A DNA stretch of 56,663 nt, from contig CAIIXF020000702.1 in assembly GCA_903813345.2 (NCBI GenBank), positions 1 to 56,663 on the forward strand, in the 5' to 3' direction. Source of the stretch: Owenia fusiformis. Its lineage: Eukaryota; Annelida; Polychaeta; Sabellida; Oweniidae. The notes beneath the pieces were generated by a model. The model ran no database searches and was not told the DNA's origin. It saw only the letters and a list, made by a program, of their open reading frames with translations. Made by a program: the position numbers and the translations under genes. Below, one piece after another: positions 1-15,100 of this stretch (positions are counted from its first letter, which is position 1; every line of letters begins with the position of its first letter).

Positions 1-3000
1 AGAAGGGAATCGTTGTTTACGAAATGCTCTAGTCATCGTTCGGGCCTATTTTCTTTCAAATGTCTGTTGTTCGCAGAGATACGTATACCAAGTGTATTCG
101 TGCCGTCTAGATATACGGCAACGGTGGCCCGTACGCGAACTTCAAACGCGTATATCTCGATAACTAATGGTCGGATTTCAATTTGGTTCACTGTTTTTTA
201 ATGCTCGGAAAACTGTCTTTCCGACCAGCTAGTTTTCCTCCGATTCTGACTTCTTAAGGAGGCTCGAGAGGCCGAAATAGCGGAAATGCAGATTTCGACC
301 TAGATTTCGACCTTTGACCCAGATAAGGATTTGACCTAATTTCCGAGCAACTACGCCTAGCCCCCTAACAACGTGCATGAGTAGATTTATCCAAATATCT
401 CTCGTTGATGAGAACGTGTGGTTAGAAAGATTTTTGCTTTTGCACATACAAAAGCAAAAATCATAATAGGATTTGGCCATACGCGTATAGAGGGAAATGG
501 CTCTAGGGACGCTTTGAGGGCCTATAATGGTCGATTGAAGGACAGGGAATCTAGGGAGGTAGTTGGGGAGAATGTCTGGCTCGTGCTTCGCGGATCCGTC
601 GAGGTCAAAAAATAGTCCTTCAAAAAATAGGCCTTCCAGACGTCTATATAGAGCTTTCGACGTAGATTCGAGCAGCGTACGCGTCGTTCTACATTCCGCA
701 ATCGTTAGTTTGAGGAAGGGAATCGTTGTTTACGAAATGCTCTAGTCATCGTTCGGGCCTATTTTCTTTCAAATGTCTGTTGTTCGCAGAGATACGTATA
801 CCAAGTGTATTCGTGCCGTCTAGATATACGGCAACGGTGGCCCGTACGCGAACTTCAAACGCGTATATCTCGATAACTAATGGTCGGATTTCAATTTGGT
901 TCACTGTTTTTTAATGCTCGGAAAACTGTCTTTCCGACCAGCTAGTTTTCCTCCGATTCTGACTTCTTAAGGAGGCTCGAGAGGCCGAAATAGCGGAAAT
1001 GCAGATTTCGACCTAGATTTCGACCTTTGACCCAGATAAGGATTTGACCTAATTTCCGAGCAACTACGCCTAGCCCCCTAACAACGTGCATGAGTAGATT
1101 TATCCAAATATCTCTCGTTGATGAGAACGTGTGGTTAGAAAGATTTTTGCTTTTGCACATACAAAAGCAAAAATCATAATAGGATTTGGCCATACGCGTA
1201 TAGAGGGAAATGGCTCTAGGGACGCTTTGAGGGCCTATAATGGTCGATTGAAGGACAGGGAATCTAGGGAGGTAGTTGGGGAGAATGTCTGGCTCGTGCT
1301 TCGCGGATCCGTCGAGGTCAAAAAATAGTCCTTCAAAAAATAGGCCTTCCAGACGTCTATATAGAGCTTTCGACGTAGATTCGAGCAGCGTACGCGTCGT
1401 TCTACATTCCGCAATCGTTAGTTTGAGGAAGGGAATCGTTGTTTACGAAATGCTCTAGTCATCGTTCGGGCCTATTTTCTTTCAAATGTCTGTTGTTCGC
1501 AGAGATACGTATACCAAGTGTATTCGTGCCGTCTAGATATACGGCAACGGTGGCCCGTACGCGAACTTCAAACGCGTATATCTCGATAACTAATGGTCGG
1601 ATTTCAATTTGGTTCACTGTTTTTTTAATGCTCGGAAAACTGTCTTTCCGACCAGCTAGTTTTCCTCCGATTCTGACTTCTTAAGGAGGCTCGAGAGGCC
1701 GAAATAGCGGAAATGCAGATTTCGACCTAGATTTCGACCTTTGACCCAGATAAGGATTTGACCTAATTTCCGAGCAACTACGCCTAGCCCCCTAACAACG
1801 TGCATGAGTAGATTTATCCAAATATCTCTCGTTGATGAGAACGTGTGGTTAGAAAGATTTTTGCTTTTGCACATACAAAAGCAAAAATCATAATAGGATT
1901 TGGCCATACGCGTATAGAGGGAAATGGCTCTAGGGACGCTTTGAGGGCCTATAATGGTCGATTGAAGGACAGGGAATCTAGGGAGGTAGTTGGGGAGAAT
2001 GTCTGGCTCGTGCTTCGCGGATCCGTCGAGGTCAAAAAATAGTCCTTCAAAAAATAGGCCTTCCAGACGTCTATATAGAGCTTTCGACGTAGATTCGAGC
2101 AGCGTACGCGTCGTTCTACATTCCGCAATCGTTAGTTTGAGGAAGGGAATCGTTGTTTACGAAATGCTCTAGTCATCGTTCGGGCCTATTTTCTTTCAAA
2201 TGTCTGTTGTTCGCAGAGATACGTATACCAAGTGTATTCGTGCCGTCTAGATATACGGCAACGGTGGCCCGTACGCGAACTTCAAACGCGTATATCTCGA
2301 TAACTAATGGTCGGATTTCAATTTGGTTCACTGTTTTTTTAATGCTCGGAAAACTGTCTTTCCGACCAGCTAGTTTTCCTCCGATTCTGACTTCTTAAGG
2401 AGGCTCGAGAGGCCGAAATAGCGGAAATGCAGATTTCGACCTAGATTTCGACCTTTGACCCAGATAAGGATTTGACCTAATTTCCGAGCAACTACGCCTA
2501 GCCCCCTAACAACGTGCATGAGTAGATTTATCCAAATATCTCTCGTTGATGAGAACGTGTGGTTAGAAAGATTTTTGCTTTTGCACATACAAAAGCAAAA
2601 ATCATAATAGGATTTGGCCATACGCGTATAGAGGGAAATGGCTCTAGGGACGCTTTGAGGGCCTATAATGGTCGATTGAAGGACAGGGAATCTAGGGAGG
2701 TAGTTGGGGAGAATGTCTGGCTCGTGCTTCGCGGATCCGTCGAGGTCAAAAAATAGTCCTTCAAAAAATAGGCCTTCCAGACGTCTATATAGAGCTTTCG
2801 ACGTAGATTCGAGCAGCGTACGCGTCGTTCTACATTCCGCAATCGTTAGTTTGAGGAAGGGAATCGTTGTTTACGAAATGCTCTAGTCATCGTTCGGGCC
2901 TATTTTCTTTCAAATGTCTGTTGTTCGCAGAGATACGTATACCAAGTGTATTCGTGCCGTCTAGATATACGGCAACGGTGGCCCGTACGCGAACTTCAAA

Positions 3001-6000
3001 CGCGTATATCTCGATAACTAATGGTCGGATTTCAATTTGGTTCACTGTTTTTTTAATGCTCGGAAAACTGTCTTTCCGACCAGCTAGTTTTCCTCCGATT
3101 CTGACTTCTTAAGGAGGCTCGAGAGGCCGAAATAGCGGAAATGCAGATTTCGACCTAGATTTCGACCTTTGACCCAGATAAGGATTTGACCTAATTTCCG
3201 AGCAACTACGCCTAGCCCCCTAACAACGTGCATGAGTAGATTTATCCAAATATCTCTCGTTGATGAGAACGTGTGGTTAGAAAGATTTTTGCTTTTGCAC
3301 ATACAAAAGCAAAAATCATAATAGGATTTGGCCATACGCGTATAGAGGGAAATGGCTCTAGGGACGCTTTGAGGGCCTATAATGGTCGATTGAAGGACAG
3401 GGAATCTAGGGAGGTAGTTGGGGAGAATGTCTGGCTCGTGCTTCGCGGATCCGTCGAGGTCAAAAAATAGTCCTTCAAAAAATAGGCCTTCCAGACGTCT
3501 ATATAGAGCTTTCGACGTAGATTCGAGCAGCGTACGCGTCGTTCTACATTCCGCAATCGTTAGTTTGAGGAAGGGAATCGTTGTTTACGAAATGCTCTAG
3601 TCATCGTTCGGGCCTATTTTCTTTCAAATGTCTGTTGTTCGCAGAGATACGTATACCAAGTGTATTCGTGCCGTCTAGATATACGGCAACGGTGGCCCGT
3701 ACGCGAACTTCAAACGCGTATATCTCGATAACTAATGGTCGGATTTCAATTTGGTTCACTGTTTTTTTAATGCTCGGAAAACTGTCTTTCCGACCAGCTA
3801 GTTTTCCTCCGATTCTGACTTCTTAAGGAGGCTCGAGAGGCCGAAATAGCGGAAATGCAGATTTCGACCTAGATTTCGACCTTTGACCCAGATAAGGATT
3901 TGACCTAATTTCCGAGCAACTACGCCTAGCCCCCTAACAACGTGCATGAGTAGATTTATCCAAATATCTCTCGTTGATGAGAACGTGTGGTTAGAAAGAT
4001 TTTTGCTTTTGCACATACAAAAGCAAAAATCATAATAGGATTTGGCCATACGCGTATAGAGGGAAATGGCTCTAGGGACGCTTTGAGGGCCTATAATGGT
4101 CGATTGAAGGACAGGGAATCTAGGGAGGTAGTTGGGGAGAATGTCTGGCTCGTGCTTCGCGGATCCGTCGAGGTCAAAAAATAGTCCTTCAAAAAATAGG
4201 CCTTCCAGACGTCTATATAGAGCTTTCGACGTAGATTCGAGCAGCGTACGCGTCGTTCTACATTCCGCAATCGTTAGTTTGAGGAAGGGAATCGTTGTTT
4301 ACGAAATGCTCTAGTCATCGTTCGGGCCTATTTTCTTTCAAATGTCTGTTGTTCGCAGAGATACGTATACCAAGTGTATTCGTGCCGTCTAGATATACGG
4401 CAACGGTGGCCCGTACGCGAACTTCAAACGCGTATATCTCGATAACTAATGGTCGGATTTCAATTTGGTTCACTGTTTTTTTAATGCTCGGAAAACTGTC
4501 TTTCCGACCAGCTAGTTTTCCTCCGATTCTGACTTCTTAAGGAGGCTCGAGAGGCCGAAATAGCGGAAATGCAGATTTCGACCTAGATTTCGACCTTTGA
4601 CCCAGATAAGGATTTGACCTAATTTCCGAGCAACTACGCCTAGCCCCCTAACAACGTGCATGAGTAGATTTATCCAAATATCTCTCGTTGATGAGAACGT
4701 GTGGTTAGAAAGATTTTTGCTTTTGCACATACAAAAGCAAAAATCATAATAGGATTTGGCCATACGCGTATAGAGGGAAATGGCTCTAGGGACGCTTTGA
4801 GGGCCTATAATGGTCGATTGAAGGACAGGGAATCTAGGGAGGTAGTTGGGGAGAATGTCTGGCTCGTGCTTCGCGGATCCGTCGAGGTCAAAAAATAGTC
4901 CTTCAAAAAATAGGCCTTCCAGACGTCTATATAGAGCTTTCGACGTAGATTCGAGCAGCGTACGCGTCGTTCTACATTCCGCAATCGTTAGTTTGAGGAA
5001 GGGAATCGTTGTTTACGAAATGCTCTAGTCATCGTTCGGGCCTATTTTCTTTCAAATGTCTGTTGTTCGCAGAGATACGTATACCAAGTGTATTCGTGCC
5101 GTCTAGATATACGGCAACGGTGGCCCGTACGCGAACTTCAAACGCGTATATCTCGATAACTAATGGTCGGATTTCAATTTGGTTCACTGTTTTTTTAATG
5201 CTCGGAAAACTGTCTTTCCGACCAGCTAGTTTTCCTCCGATTCTGACTTCTTAAGGAGGCTCGAGAGGCCGAAATAGCGGAAATGCAGATTTCGACCTAG
5301 ATTTCGACCTTTGACCCAGATAAGGATTTGACCTAATTTCCGAGCAACTACGCCTAGCCCCCTAACAACGTGCATGAGTAGATTTATCCAAATATCTCTC
5401 GTTGATGAGAACGTGTGGTTAGAAAGATTTTTGCTTTTGCACATACAAAAGCAAAAATCATAATAGGATTTGGCCATACGCGTATAGAGGGAAATGGCTC
5501 TAGGGACGCTTTGAGGGCCTATAATGGTCGATTGAAGGACAGGGAATCTAGGGAGGTAGTTGGGGAGAATGTCTGGCTCGTGCTTCGCGGATCCGTCGAG
5601 GTCAAAAAATAGTCCTTCAAAAAATAGGCCTTCCAGACGTCTATATAGAGCTTTCGACGTAGATTCGAGCAGCGTACGCGTCGTTCTACATTCCGCAATC
5701 GTTAGTTTGAGGAAGGGAATCGTTGTTTACGAAATGCTCTAGTCATCGTTCGGGCCTATTTTCTTTCAAATGTCTGTTGTTCGCAGAGATACGTATACCA
5801 AGTGTATTCGTGCCGTCTAGATATACGGCAACGGTGGCCCGTACGCGAACTTCAAACGCGTATATCTCGATAACTAATGGTCGGATTTCAATTTGGTTCA
5901 CTGTTTTTTTAATGCTCGGAAAACTGTCTTTCCGACCAGCTAGTTTTCCTCCGATTCTGACTTCTTAAGGAGGCTCGAGAGGCCGAAATAGCGGAAATGC

Positions 6001-9000
6001 AGATTTCGACCTAGATTTCGACCTTTGACCCAGATAAGGATTTGACCTAATTTCCGAGCAACTACGCCTAGCCCCCTAACAACGTGCATGAGTAGATTTA
6101 TCCAAATATCTCTCGTTGATGAGAACGTGTGGTTAGAAAGATTTTTGCTTTTGCACATACAAAAGCAAAAATCATAATAGGATTTGGCCATACGCGTATA
6201 GAGGGAAATGGCTCTAGGGACGCTTTGAGGGCCTATAATGGTCGATTGAAGGACAGGGAATCTAGGGAGGTAGTTGGGGAGAATGTCTGGCTCGTGCTTC
6301 GCGGATCCGTCGAGGTCAAAAAATAGTCCTTCAAAAAATAGGCCTTCCAGACGTCTATATAGAGCTTTCGACGTAGATTCGAGCAGCGTACGCGTCGTTC
6401 TACATTCCGCAATCGTTAGTTTGAGGAAGGGAATCGTTGTTTACGAAATGCTCTAGTCATCGTTCGGGCCTATTTTCTTTCAAATGTCTGTTGTTCGCAG
6501 AGATACGTATACCAAGTGTATTCGTGCCGTCTAGATATACGGCAACGGTGGCCCGTACGCGAACTTCAAACGCGTATATCTCGATAACTAATGGTCGGAT
6601 TTCAATTTGGTTCACTGTTTTTTTAATGCTCGGAAAACTGTCTTTCCGACCAGCTAGTTTTCCTCCGATTCTGACTTCTTAAGGAGGCTCGAGAGGCCGA
6701 AATAGCGGAAATGCAGATTTCGACCTAGATTTCGACCTTTGACCCAGATAAGGATTTGACCTAATTTCCGAGCAACTACGCCTAGCCCCCTAACAACGTG
6801 CATGAGTAGATTTATCCAAATATCTCTCGTTGATGAGAACGTGTGGTTAGAAAGATTTTTGCTTTTGCACATACAAAAGCAAAAATCATAATAGGATTTG
6901 GCCATACGCGTATAGAGGGAAATGGCTCTAGGGACGCTTTGAGGGCCTATAATGGTCGATTGAAGGACAGGGAATCTAGGGAGGTAGTTGGGGAGAATGT
7001 CTGGCTCGTGCTTCGCGGATCCGTCGAGGTCAAAAAATAGTCCTTCAAAAAATAGGCCTTCCAGACGTCTATATAGAGCTTTCGACGTAGATTCGAGCAG
7101 CGTACGCGTCGTTCTACATTCCGCAATCGTTAGTTTGAGGAAGGGAATCGTTGTTTACGAAATGCTCTAGTCATCGTTCGGGCCTATTTTCTTTCAAATG
7201 TCTGTTGTTCGCAGAGATACGTATACCAAGTGTATTCGTGCCGTCTAGATATACGGCAACGGTGGCCCGTACGCGAACTTCAAACGCGTATATCTCGATA
7301 ACTAATGGTCGGATTTCAATTTGGTTCACTGTTTTTTTAATGCTCGGAAAACTGTCTTTCCGACCAGCTAGTTTTCCTCCGATTCTGACTTCTTAAGGAG
7401 GCTCGAGAGGCCGAAATAGCGGAAATGCAGATTTCGACCTAGATTTCGACCTTTGACCCAGATAAGGATTTGACCTAATTTCCGAGCAACTACGCCTAGC
7501 CCCCTAACAACGTGCATGAGTAGATTTATCCAAATATCTCTCGTTGATGAGAACGTGTGGTTAGAAAGATTTTTGCTTTTGCACATACAAAAGCAAAAAT
7601 CATAATAGGATTTGGCCATACGCGTATAGAGGGAAATGGCTCTAGGGACGCTTTGAGGGCCTATAATGGTCGATTGAAGGACAGGGAATCTAGGGAGGTA
7701 GTTGGGGAGAATGTCTGGCTCGTGCTTCGCGGATCCGTCGAGGTCAAAAAATAGTCCTTCAAAAAATAGGCCTTCCAGACGTCTATATAGAGCTTTCGAC
7801 GTAGATTCGAGCAGCGTACGCGTCGTTCTACATTCCGCAATCGTTAGTTTGAGGAAGGGAATCGTTGTTTACGAAATGCTCTAGTCATCGTTCGGGCCTA
7901 TTTTCTTTCAAATGTCTGTTGTTCGCAGAGATACGTATACCAAGTGTATTCGTGCCGTCTAGATATACGGCAACGGTGGCCCGTACGCGAACTTCAAACG
8001 CGTATATCTCGATAACTAATGGTCGGATTTCAATTTGGTTCACTGTTTTTTTAATGCTCGGAAAACTGTCTTTCCGACCAGCTAGTTTTCCTCCGATTCT
8101 GACTTCTTAAGGAGGCTCGAGAGGCCGAAATAGCGGAAATGCAGATTTCGACCTAGATTTCGACCTTTGACCCAGATAAGGATTTGACCTAATTTCCGAG
8201 CAACTACGCCTAGCCCCCTAACAACGTGCATGAGTAGATTTATCCAAATATCTCTCGTTGATGAGAACGTGTGGTTAGAAAGATTTTTGCTTTTGCACAT
8301 ACAAAAGCAAAAATCATAATAGGATTTGGCCATACGCGTATAGAGGGAAATGGCTCTAGGGACGCTTTGAGGGCCTATAATGGTCGATTGAAGGACAGGG
8401 AATCTAGGGAGGTAGTTGGGGAGAATGTCTGGCTCGTGCTTCGCGGATCCGTCGAGGTCAAAAAATAGTCCTTCAAAAAATAGGCCTTCCAGACGTCTAT
8501 ATAGAGCTTTCGACGTAGATTCGAGCAGCGTACGCGTCGTTCTACATTCCGCAATCGTTAGTTTGAGGAAGGGAATCGTTGTTTACGAAATGCTCTAGTC
8601 ATCGTTCGGGCCTATTTTCTTTCAAATGTCTGTTGTTCGCAGAGATACGTATACCAAGTGTATTCGTGCCGTCTAGATATACGGCAACGGTGGCCCGTAC
8701 GCGAACTTCAAACGCGTATATCTCGATAACTAATGGTCGGATTTCAATTTGGTTCACTGTTTTTTAATGCTCGGAAAACTGTCTTTCCGACCAGCTAGTT
8801 TTCCTCCGATTCTGACTTCTTAAGGAGGCTCGAGAGGCCGAAATAGCGGAAATGCAGATTTCGACCTAGATTTCGACCTTTGACCCAGATAAGGATTTGA
8901 CCTAATTTCCGAGCAACTACGCCTAGCCCCCTAACAACGTGCATGAGTAGATTTATCCAAATATCTCTCGTTGATGAGAACGTGTGGTTAGAAAGATTTT

Positions 9001-12000
9001 TGCTTTTGCACATACAAAAGCAAAAATCATAATAGGATTTGGCCATACGCGTATAGAGGGAAATGGCTCTAGGGACGCTTTGAGGGCCTATAATGGTCGA
9101 TTGAAGGACAGGGAATCTAGGGAGGTAGTTGGGGAGAATGTCTGGCTCGTGCTTCGCGGATCCGTCGAGGTCAAAAAATAGTCCTTCAAAAAATAGGCCT
9201 TCCAGACGTCTATATAGAGCTTTCGACGTAGATTCGAGCAGCGTACGCGTCGTTCTACATTCCGCAATCGTTAGTTTGAGGAAGGGAATCGTTGTTTACG
9301 AAATGCTCTAGTCATCGTTCGGGCCTATTTTCTTTCAAATGTCTGTTGTTCGCAGAGATACGTATACCAAGTGTATTCGTGCCGTCTAGATATACGGCAA
9401 CGGTGGCCCGTACGCGAACTTCAAACGCGTATATCTCGATAACTAATGGTCGGATTTCAATTTGGTTCACTGTTTTTTTAATGCTCGGAAAACTGTCTTT
9501 CCGACCAGCTAGTTTTCCTCCGATTCTGACTTCTTAAGGAGGCTCGAGAGGCCGAAATAGCGGAAATGCAGATTTCGACCTAGATTTCGACCTTTGACCC
9601 AGATAAGGATTTGACCTAATTTCCGAGCAACTACGCCTAGCCCCCTAACAACGTGCATGAGTAGATTTATCCAAATATCTCTCGTTGATGAGAACGTGTG
9701 GTTAGAAAGATTTTTGCTTTTGCACATACAAAAGCAAAAATCATAATAGGATTTGGCCATACGCGTATAGAGGGAAATGGCTCTAGGGACGCTTTGAGGG
9801 CCTATAATGGTCGATTGAAGGACAGGGAATCTAGGGAGGTAGTTGGGGAGAATGTCTGGCTCGTGCTTCGCGGATCCGTCGAGGTCAAAAAATAGTCCTT
9901 CAAAAAATAGGCCTTCCAGACGTCTATATAGAGCTTTCGACGTAGATTCGAGCAGCGTACGCGTCGTTCTACATTCCGCAATCGTTAGTTTGAGGAAGGG
10001 AATCGTTGTTTACGAAATGCTCTAGTCATCGTTCGGGCCTATTTTCTTTCAAATGTCTGTTGTTCGCAGAGATACGTATACCAAGTGTATTCGTGCCGTC
10101 TAGATATACGGCAACGGTGGCCCGTACGCGAACTTCAAACGCGTATATCTCGATAACTAATGGTCGGATTTCAATTTGGTTCACTGTTTTTTTAATGCTC
10201 GGAAAACTGTCTTTCCGACCAGCTAGTTTTCCTCCGATTCTGACTTCTTAAGGAGGCTCGAGAGGCCGAAATAGCGGAAATGCAGATTTCGACCTAGATT
10301 TCGACCTTTGACCCAGATAAGGATTTGACCTAATTTCCGAGCAACTACGCCTAGCCCCCTAACAACGTGCATGAGTAGATTTATCCAAATATCTCTCGTT
10401 GATGAGAACGTGTGGTTAGAAAGATTTTTGCTTTTGCACATACAAAAGCAAAAATCATAATAGGATTTGGCCATACGCGTATAGAGGGAAATGGCTCTAG
10501 GGACGCTTTGAGGGCCTATAATGGTCGATTGAAGGACAGGGAATCTAGGGAGGTAGTTGGGGAGAATGTCTGGCTCGTGCTTCGCGGATCCGTCGAGGTC
10601 AAAAAATAGTCCTTCAAAAAATAGGCCTTCCAGACGTCTATATAGAGCTTTCGACGTAGATTCGAGCAGCGTACGCGTCGTTCTACATTCCGCAATCGTT
10701 AGTTTGAGGAAGGGAATCGTTGTTTACGAAATGCTCTAGTCATCGTTCGGGCCTATTTTCTTTCAAATGTCTGTTGTTCGCAGAGATACGTATACCAAGT
10801 GTATTCGTGCCGTCTAGATATACGGCAACGGTGGCCCGTACGCGAACTTCAAACGCGTATATCTCGATAACTAATGGTCGGATTTCAATTTGGTTCACTG
10901 TTTTTTTAATGCTCGGAAAACTGTCTTTCCGACCAGCTAGTTTTCCTCCGATTCTGACTTCTTAAGGAGGCTCGAGAGGCCGAAATAGCGGAAATGCAGA
11001 TTTCGACCTAGATTTCGACCTTTGACCCAGATAAGGATTTGACCTAATTTCCGAGCAACTACGCCTAGCCCCCTAACAACGTGCATGAGTAGATTTATCC
11101 AAATATCTCTCGTTGATGAGAACGTGTGGTTAGAAAGATTTTTGCTTTTGCACATACAAAAGCAAAAATCATAATAGGATTTGGCCATACGCGTATAGAG
11201 GGAAATGGCTCTAGGGACGCTTTGAGGGCCTATAATGGTCGATTGAAGGACAGGGAATCTAGGGAGGTAGTTGGGGAGAATGTCTGGCTCGTGCTTCGCG
11301 GATCCGTCGAGGTCAAAAAATAGTCCTTCAAAAAATAGGCCTTCCAGACGTCTATATAGAGCTTTCGACGTAGATTCGAGCAGCGTACGCGTCGTTCTAC
11401 ATTCCGCAATCGTTAGTTTGAGGAAGGGAATCGTTGTTTACGAAATGCTCTAGTCATCGTTCGGGCCTATTTTCTTTCAAATGTCTGTTGTTCGCAGAGA
11501 TACGTATACCAAGTGTATTCGTGCCGTCTAGATATACGGCAACGGTGGCCCGTACGCGAACTTCAAACGCGTATATCTCGATAACTAATGGTCGGATTTC
11601 AATTTGGTTCACTGTTTTTTAATGCTCGGAAAACTGTCTTTCCGACCAGCTAGTTTTCCTCCGATTCTGACTTCTTAAGGAGGCTCGAGAGGCCGAAATA
11701 GCGGAAATGCAGATTTCGACCTAGATTTCGACCTTTGACCCAGATAAGGATTTGACCTAATTTCCGAGCAACTACGCCTAGCCCCCTAACAACGTGCATG
11801 AGTAGATTTATCCAAATATCTCTCGTTGATGAGAACGTGTGGTTAGAAAGATTTTTGCTTTTGCACATACAAAAGCAAAAATCATAATAGGATTTGGCCA
11901 TACGCGTATAGAGGGAAATGGCTCTAGGGACGCTTTGAGGGCCTATAATGGTCGATTGAAGGACAGGGAATCTAGGGAGGTAGTTGGGGAGAATGTCTGG

Positions 12001-12135
12001 CTCGTGCTTCGCGGATCCGTCGAGGTCAAAAAATAGTCCTTCAAAAAATAGGCCTTCCAGACGTCTATATAGAGCTTTCGACGTAGATTCGAGCAGCGTA
12101 CGCGTCGTTCTACATTCCGCAATCGTTAGTTTGAG

Positions 12136-15100
12136 GAGGGAATCGTTGTTTACGAAATGCTCTAGTCATCGTTCGGGCCTATTTTCTTTCAAATGTCTGT
12201 TGTTCGCAGAGATACGTATACCAAGTGTATTCGTGCCGTCTAGATATACGGCAACGGTGGCCCGTACGCGAACTTCAAACGCCGTATATCTCGATAACTA
12301 ATGGTCGGATTTCAATTTGGTTCACTGTTTTTTTAATGCTCGGAAAACTGTCTTTCCGACCAGCTAGTTTTCCTCCGATTCTGACTTCTTAAGGAGGCTC
12401 GAGAGGCCGAAATAGCGGAAATGCAGATTTCGACCTAGATTTCGACCTTTGACCCAGATAAGGATTCGACCTAATTTCCGAGCAACTACGCCTAGCCCCC
12501 TAACACGTGCATGAGTAGATTTATCCAAATATCTCTCGTTGATGAGAACGTGTGGTTAGAAAGATTTTGCTTTTGCACATACAAAAGCAAAAATCATAAT
12601 AGGATTTGGCCATACGCGTATAGAGGGAAATGGCTCTAGGGACGCTTTGAGGGCCTATAATGGTCGATTGAAGGACAGGGAATCTAGGGAGGTAGTTGGG
12701 GAGAATGTCTGGCTCGTGCTTCGCGGATCCGTCGAGGTCAAAAAATAGTCCTTCAAAAAATAGGCCTTCCAGACGTCTATATAGAGCTTTCGACGTAGAT
12801 TCGAGCAGCGTACGCGTCGTTCTACATTCCGCAATCGTTAGTTTGAGGAAGGGAATCGTTGTTTACGAAATGCTCTAGTCATCGTTCGGGCCTATTTTCT
12901 TTCAAATGTCTGTTGTTCGCAGAGATACGTATACCAAGTGTATTCGTGCCGTCTAGATATACGGCAACGGTGGCCCGTACGCGAACTTCAAACGCTATAT
13001 CTCGATAACTAATGGTCGGATTTCAATTTGGTTCACTGTTTTTTTAATGCTCGGAAAACTGTCTTTCCGACCAGCTAGTTTTCCTCCGATTCTGACTTCT
13101 TAAGGAGGCTCGAGAGGCCGAAATAGCGGAAATGCAGATTTCGACCTAGATTTCGACCTTTGACCCAGATAAGGATTTGACCTAATTTCCGAGCAACTAC
13201 GCCTAGCCCCCTAACAACGTGCATGAGTAGATTTATCCAAATATCTCTCGTTGATGAGAACGTGTGGTTAGAAAGATTTTTGCTTTTGCACATACAAAAG
13301 CAAAAATCATAATAGGATTTGGCCATACGCGTATAGAGGGAAATGGCTCTAGGGACGCTTTGAGGGCCTATAATGGTCGATTGAAGGACAGGGAATCTAG
13401 GGAGGTAGTTGGGGAGAATGTCTGGCTCGTGCTTCGCGGATCCGTCGAGGTCAAAAAATAGTCCTTCAAAAAATAGGCCTTCCAGACGTCTATATAGAGC
13501 TTTCGACGTAGATTCGAGCAGCGTACGCGTCGTTCTACATTCCGCAATCGTTAGTTTGAGGAAGGGAATCGTTGTTTACGAAATGCTCTAGTCATCGTTC
13601 GGGGCCTATTTTCTTTCAAATGTCTGTTGTTCGCAGAGATACGTATACCAAGTGTATTCGTGCCGTCTAGATATACGGCAACGGTGGCCCGTACGCGAAC
13701 TTCAAACGCGTATATCTCGATAACTAATGGTCGGATTTCAATTTGGTTCACTGTTTTTTAATGCTCGGAAAACTGTCTTTCCGACCAGCTAGTTTTCCTC
13801 CGATTCTGACTTCTTAAGGAGGCTCGAGAGGCCGAAATAGCGGAAATGCAGATTTCGACCTAGATTTCGACCTTTGACCCAGATAAGGATTTGACCTAAT
13901 TTCCGAGCAACTACGCCTAGCCCCCTAACAACGTGCATGAGTAGATTTATCCAAATATCTCTCGTTGATGAGAACGTGTGGTTAGAAAGATTTTTGCTTT
14001 TGCACATACAAAAGCAAAAATCATAATAGGATTTGGCCATACGCGTATAGAGGGAAATGGCTCTAGGGACGCTTTGAGGGCCTATAATGGTCGATTGAAG
14101 GACAGGGAATCTAGGGAGGTAGTTGGGGAGAATGTCTGGCTCGTGCTTCGCGGATCCGTCGAGGTCAAAAAATAGTCCTTCAAAAATAGGCCTTCCAGAC
14201 GTCTATATAGAGCTTTCGACGTAGATTCGAGCAGCGTACGCGTCGTTCTACATTCCGCAAATCGTTAGTTTGAGGAAGGGAATCGTTGTTTACGAAATGC
14301 TCTAGTCATCGTTCGGGCCTATTTTCTTTCAAATGTCTGTTGTTCGCAGAGATACGTATACCAGTGTATTCGTGCCGTCTAGATATACGGCAACGGTGGC
14401 CCGTACGCGAACTTCAAACGCGTATATCTCGATAACTAATGGTCGGATTTCAATTTGGTTCACTGTTTTTTTAATGCTCGGAAAACTGTCTTTCCGACCA
14501 GCTAGTTTTCCTCCGATTCTGACTTCTTAAGGAGGCTCGAGAGGCCGAAATAGCGGAAATGCAGATTTCGACCTAGATTTCGACCTTTGACCCAGATAAG
14601 GATTTGACCTAATTTCCGAGCAACTACGCCTAGCCCCCTAACAACGTGCATGAGTAGATTTATCCAAATATCTCTCGTTGATGAGAACGTGTGGTTAGAA
14701 AGATTTTTGCTTTTGCACATACAAAAGCAAAAATCATAATAGGATTTGGCCATACGCGTATAGAGGGAATGGCTCTAGGGACGCTTTGAGGGCCTATAAT
14801 GGTCGATTGAAGGACAGGGAATCTAGGGAGGTAGTTGGGGAGAATGTCTGGCTCGTGCTTCGCGGATCCGTCGAGGTCAAAAAATAGTCCTTCAAAAAAT
14901 AGGCCTTCCAGACGTCTATATAGAGCTTTCGACGTAGATTCGAGCAGCGTACCGTCGTTCTACATTCCGCAATCGTTAGTTTGAGGAAGGGATCGTTGTT
15001 TACGAAATGCTCTAGTCATCGTTCGGGCCTATTTTCTTTCAAATGTCTGTTGTTCGCAGAGATACGTATACCAAGTGTATACCAGGTGTCGTCTAGATAT